This document shows, piece after piece, positions 42,684 through 44,541 of a stretch of DNA of 44,541 bases. The position numbers were made by a program, and so were the translations under genes. Origin of the DNA: Flavobacteriales bacterium (GTDB lineage Bacteria; Bacteroidota; Bacteroidia; Flavobacteriales_D; Parvicellaceae); contig JAQWSL010000005.1 in assembly GCA_029243225.1 (NCBI GenBank), positions 1 to 44,541 on the forward strand. The letters are read 5' to 3'. The notes below the pieces were generated by a model. That model had not been told where the DNA came from and made no database searches. It saw nothing but the letters and a program-made list of their open reading frames with translations. How positions within the stretch are numbered: the first letter of the stretch is position 1; each line of letters starts with the position of its first letter.

Positions 42684-43655
42684 ATGAAATATATTTTCAA
42701 TTTGCTTTTAACTTTTAGCATTACAATTTTCAATATAAATTATTATAACTCCCAAAGTTGGGAACCTAAAGGTCAAACAAACCAAATAATTAAACATAGT
42801 TTTTACACATTATCATATTCAGCAGAACATAAACAAGCCGAATGGGTTCAATACACTTTAAAGCCACATTTATTTAACCCAACTATTTCAAGATCTGATA
42901 ATTTTCGTGAAGACCCTCTTGTGAAAAACAATTCAGCTCAGCTTAAAGACTACAAAGGCAGTGGATATGACAGGGGTCACTTAGCACCAGCAGGTGACAT
43001 GAAATATAATACTAATGCCATGAGTGAGAGCTTTTACTTGAGCAACATGTCTCCTCAAAAACCAAGTTTCAACAGGCAAATTTGGAGAATGATTGAAAAT
43101 AAATTTAGAGATTGGGCAAGTGAATATGGAGAACTAATTGTAATTACTGGAGGAGTTTTAGAAAAAGAGTGTTTAGATACAATAGGAGAAAACAACATAA
43201 CAGTTCCTAAATATTATTACAAAGTTGCTATTGATCCTGCTAATTACAGCAGAAACATTGCCATACTAATTGAAAACAAAAACAGTAAACAACCCATTAT
43301 GAATTACGTTATTTCTGTTGATAGTTTAGAAAATTTCACTGGAATTAACTTTTTTCATAATATAGATTTCAACATCCAAAATGAGATAGAGTCAAAAACG
43401 CATATTAATTTATGGAATTGGGGAAACAAGTTTCAACCTAAATACAACAACAATATTATTAATACCCAAGCCGATTCTATAGAAAGAATTAATTCTATTG
43501 AACAACTTTTCAAAACTAAATCCGGAAAAAAATTTCATATAGAAAATTGCAGATACCTTAAACGAAATAATACACCCATTTCAATAATAGATTTAAAAAA
43601 ACTACACCTCTCCCCTTGCAAAGTATGCAAGCCAAATTCAGAGTTTTTAAAATAA
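42684..43655 (+). CDS. Secreted DNA/RNA non-specific endonuclease (NUC1) with cysteine-rich C-terminus
   Basis: The protein has 323 residues and a signal peptide (about 1-24). The NUC1 domain (about 50-250) contains DRGHLAPAGD with catalytic His99, and YLSNMSPQKPSFNRQIW, whose Asn residues (121, 130) match the metal-binding region of Serratia-type nuclease. GGVLE and YKVAIDP follow. A short C-terminal domain (about 275-320) has the pattern FHIENCRYL ... SPCKVCKPN, similar to Ada-like metal-binding extensions found behind nucleases. It is probably a secreted nuclease for DNA scavenging. Upstream is the divergent GldL-like gene. Confidence 0.9.
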   Translation: MKYIFNLLLTFSITIFNINYYNSQSWEPKGQTNQIIKHSFYTLSYSAEHKQAEWVQYTLKPHLFNPTISRSDNFREDPLVKNNSAQLKDYKGSGYDRGHLAPAGDMKYNTNAMSESFYLSNMSPQKPSFNRQIWRMIENKFRDWASEYGELIVITGGVLEKECLDTIGENNITVPKYYYKVAIDPANYSRNIAILIENKNSKQPIMNYVISVDSLENFTGINFFHNIDFNIQNEIESKTHINLWNWGNKFQPKYNNNIINTQADSIERINSIEQLFKTKSGKKFHIENCRYLKRNNTPISIIDLKKLHLSPCKVCKPNSEFLK

Positions 43656-43810
43656 CCTTCTTAAATAAAACTTCACTTTAAGAGTTTATTAATACTTTAA
43701 TTTTCTTAATTTAAAGAATGAAGCCCGAATAGCTAAAAGTCTGAGATTAAAAAAACAAACACTCACTTTTCAACCAATTCAATGTTAATCTATGAAACAA
43801 CAAAAAAAAG
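43656..43810. other. Intergenic region without recognised feature
   Basis: This 155-bp AT-rich stretch lies between the nuclease and the small membrane protein. I see no gene, no strong hairpin with a T-run and no clear TAnnTTTG element. Confidence 0.5.
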
Positions 43811-44323
43811 TTGAAAAAGAAAACCAATAAAATAATTCTTTATTTAATGCTAATAGAGCTTTCTATTGCTATAAATTATTTTATACCTATAACCATTTTA
43901 GAACCTATTTTAGAGAAAATTCTTTTCAATTCAATTTCCATTTTTGTAGGTGTTAAATTTTTATTGTCAATTTTATTAAAATTCACCTCAAAACCACAAC
44001 TTATAAAAATTAAAAAAAAGTCTAAAAAGAAGAAATTTACTTACTACTTACAAAGTCTAGATTTAACTCCTGAATTTAAAAAAAATGTTTTCTTCACATT
44101 GTATACTTTTATTGTTTTATTGGGACTCGTGCTAATTAAAGAGATACAACTTCCCAATTTAAAATGGCAATTAATTAAGCAACCCTATTTTCTAAAGTTT
44201 TTTTTTAATTCACTAATGCTTTTTGGGTTTATGTTAATCTTTTGGTCAATCATTGATTTTATTAAATTAATATTTAACTTAAAATTCTCTTTAACAAAAC
44301 TGAAATCTAAAGTTGAAAATTAG
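43811..44323 (+). CDS. Small membrane protein, function unknown
   Basis: The start is TTG 43811 (170 residues); an internal ATG at residue 13 is possible. There are about four hydrophobic segments (residues 8-26, 36-55, 96-112 and 132-155) with a strongly basic stretch KIKKKSKKKKF between the second and third. No family is recognised. It follows the nuclease gene by 155 bp and precedes the DUF2461 gene by 35 bp on the same strand. Confidence 0.6.
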   Translation: MKKKTNKIILYLMLIELSIAINYFIPITILEPILEKILFNSISIFVGVKFLLSILLKFTSKPQLIKIKKKSKKKKFTYYLQSLDLTPEFKKNVFFTLYTFIVLLGLVLIKEIQLPNLKWQLIKQPYFLKFFFNSLMLFGFMLIFWSIIDFIKLIFNLKFSLTKLKSKVEN

Positions 44324-44358
44324 GTTTTGAAAATTACTTTTTATTAGCTTTAATAATT

Positions 44359-44541
44359 ATGCCAAATAAAGAAGTATTTGATTTTTTAAAGCAACTAGCT
44401 CAAAACAACAACAGAGATTGGTTCAAGGACAACAAAAACCTACACGATAATTCAAAAAAAGCTGTAATAAAATTTGCTGAACAACTTTTTCATCAATTAA
44501 AAAAGGAAAACGACTTAGATGAATTTAAGGTTTTTAGAATC
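44359..44541 (+). CDS. DUF2461 (TIGR02453) family protein, 5' part
   Basis: The reading frame begins at ATG 44359 and stays open to the window edge (61 codons). The N-terminus, including VFDFLKQLAQNNNRDWFKDNK, matches the start of DUF2461 proteins, conserved in Bacteroidota and of unknown biochemical function. Only about a quarter of the expected length (around 220 residues) is present. Confidence 0.85.
   Translation, partial: MPNKEVFDFLKQLAQNNNRDWFKDNKNLHDNSKKAVIKFAEQLFHQLKKENDLDEFKVFRI

Overview
The window is AT-rich chromosomal DNA from a member of the Bacteroidota, most likely a marine Flavobacteriales-type organism. This rests on type IX secretion system (T9SS) signatures: a PorP/SprF-like protein, a gliding-motility (CHU_C) C-terminal domain, a gingipain-like C25 protease and an esterase that both end in T9SS sorting domains. 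It also rests on a TonB receptor with a carboxypeptidase-like N-terminal domain, TAnnTTTG promoter -7 elements and little Shine-Dalgarno signal. Several genes appear to start with TTG or GTG. No rRNA, CRISPR array, transposase, integrase or phage module was seen.

Left part (1-10.3 kb), accessory in character: a secreted esterase cut by the window edge, an overlapping rhodanese/thiopurine-methyltransferase-like pair, a SIMPL protein, two CAP-domain proteins, a small lipoprotein, and a divergent pair made of an N,N-dimethylformamidase-like protein and a CotH-like protein. The upstream region of the small CAP gene (about 104 bp) is duplicated 799 bp away with a covarying hairpin. A composite intergenic repeat brackets the dimethylformamidase-like/CotH-like pair next to a tRNA-Met gene.

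Central housekeeping part (10.4-19 kb): START-like protein, LptF/LptG-type permease, two glycosyltransferases and RibBA on the plus strand; PurC and a PhoH-like ATPase on the minus strand; then a SAM hydrolase-like protein overlapping an antibiotic-biosynthesis-monooxygenase-type protein.

Surface-signalling part (19-28.7 kb, minus strand): a tightly packed five-gene unit encodes a repeat-bearing secreted CHU_C protein, a PorP/SprF protein, a PD40/PKD protein, an unrecognised secreted protein and a membrane beta-propeller sensor with a SpoIIE/PP2C phosphatase output. Directly upstream on the same strand is a SiaC (DUF1987) regulatory phosphoprotein gene with the expected phospho-threonine motif. 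This is the best candidate in the window for a little-described system: a T9SS surface structure encoded with its own phosphatase/partner-switch signalling.

Right part (28.8-44.5 kb): imidazolonepropionase, a TonB receptor, the C25 protease, an FkbM methyltransferase, an M23/LysM peptidase, a small conserved protein, an arsenite methyltransferase-like protein, a three-gene unit (ferritin-like, sulfotransferase-like, BaiN-type flavoprotein), a membrane protein with three GldL-like FKxMxWP motifs, a secreted NUC1 nuclease, a small membrane protein and the start of a DUF2461 gene.
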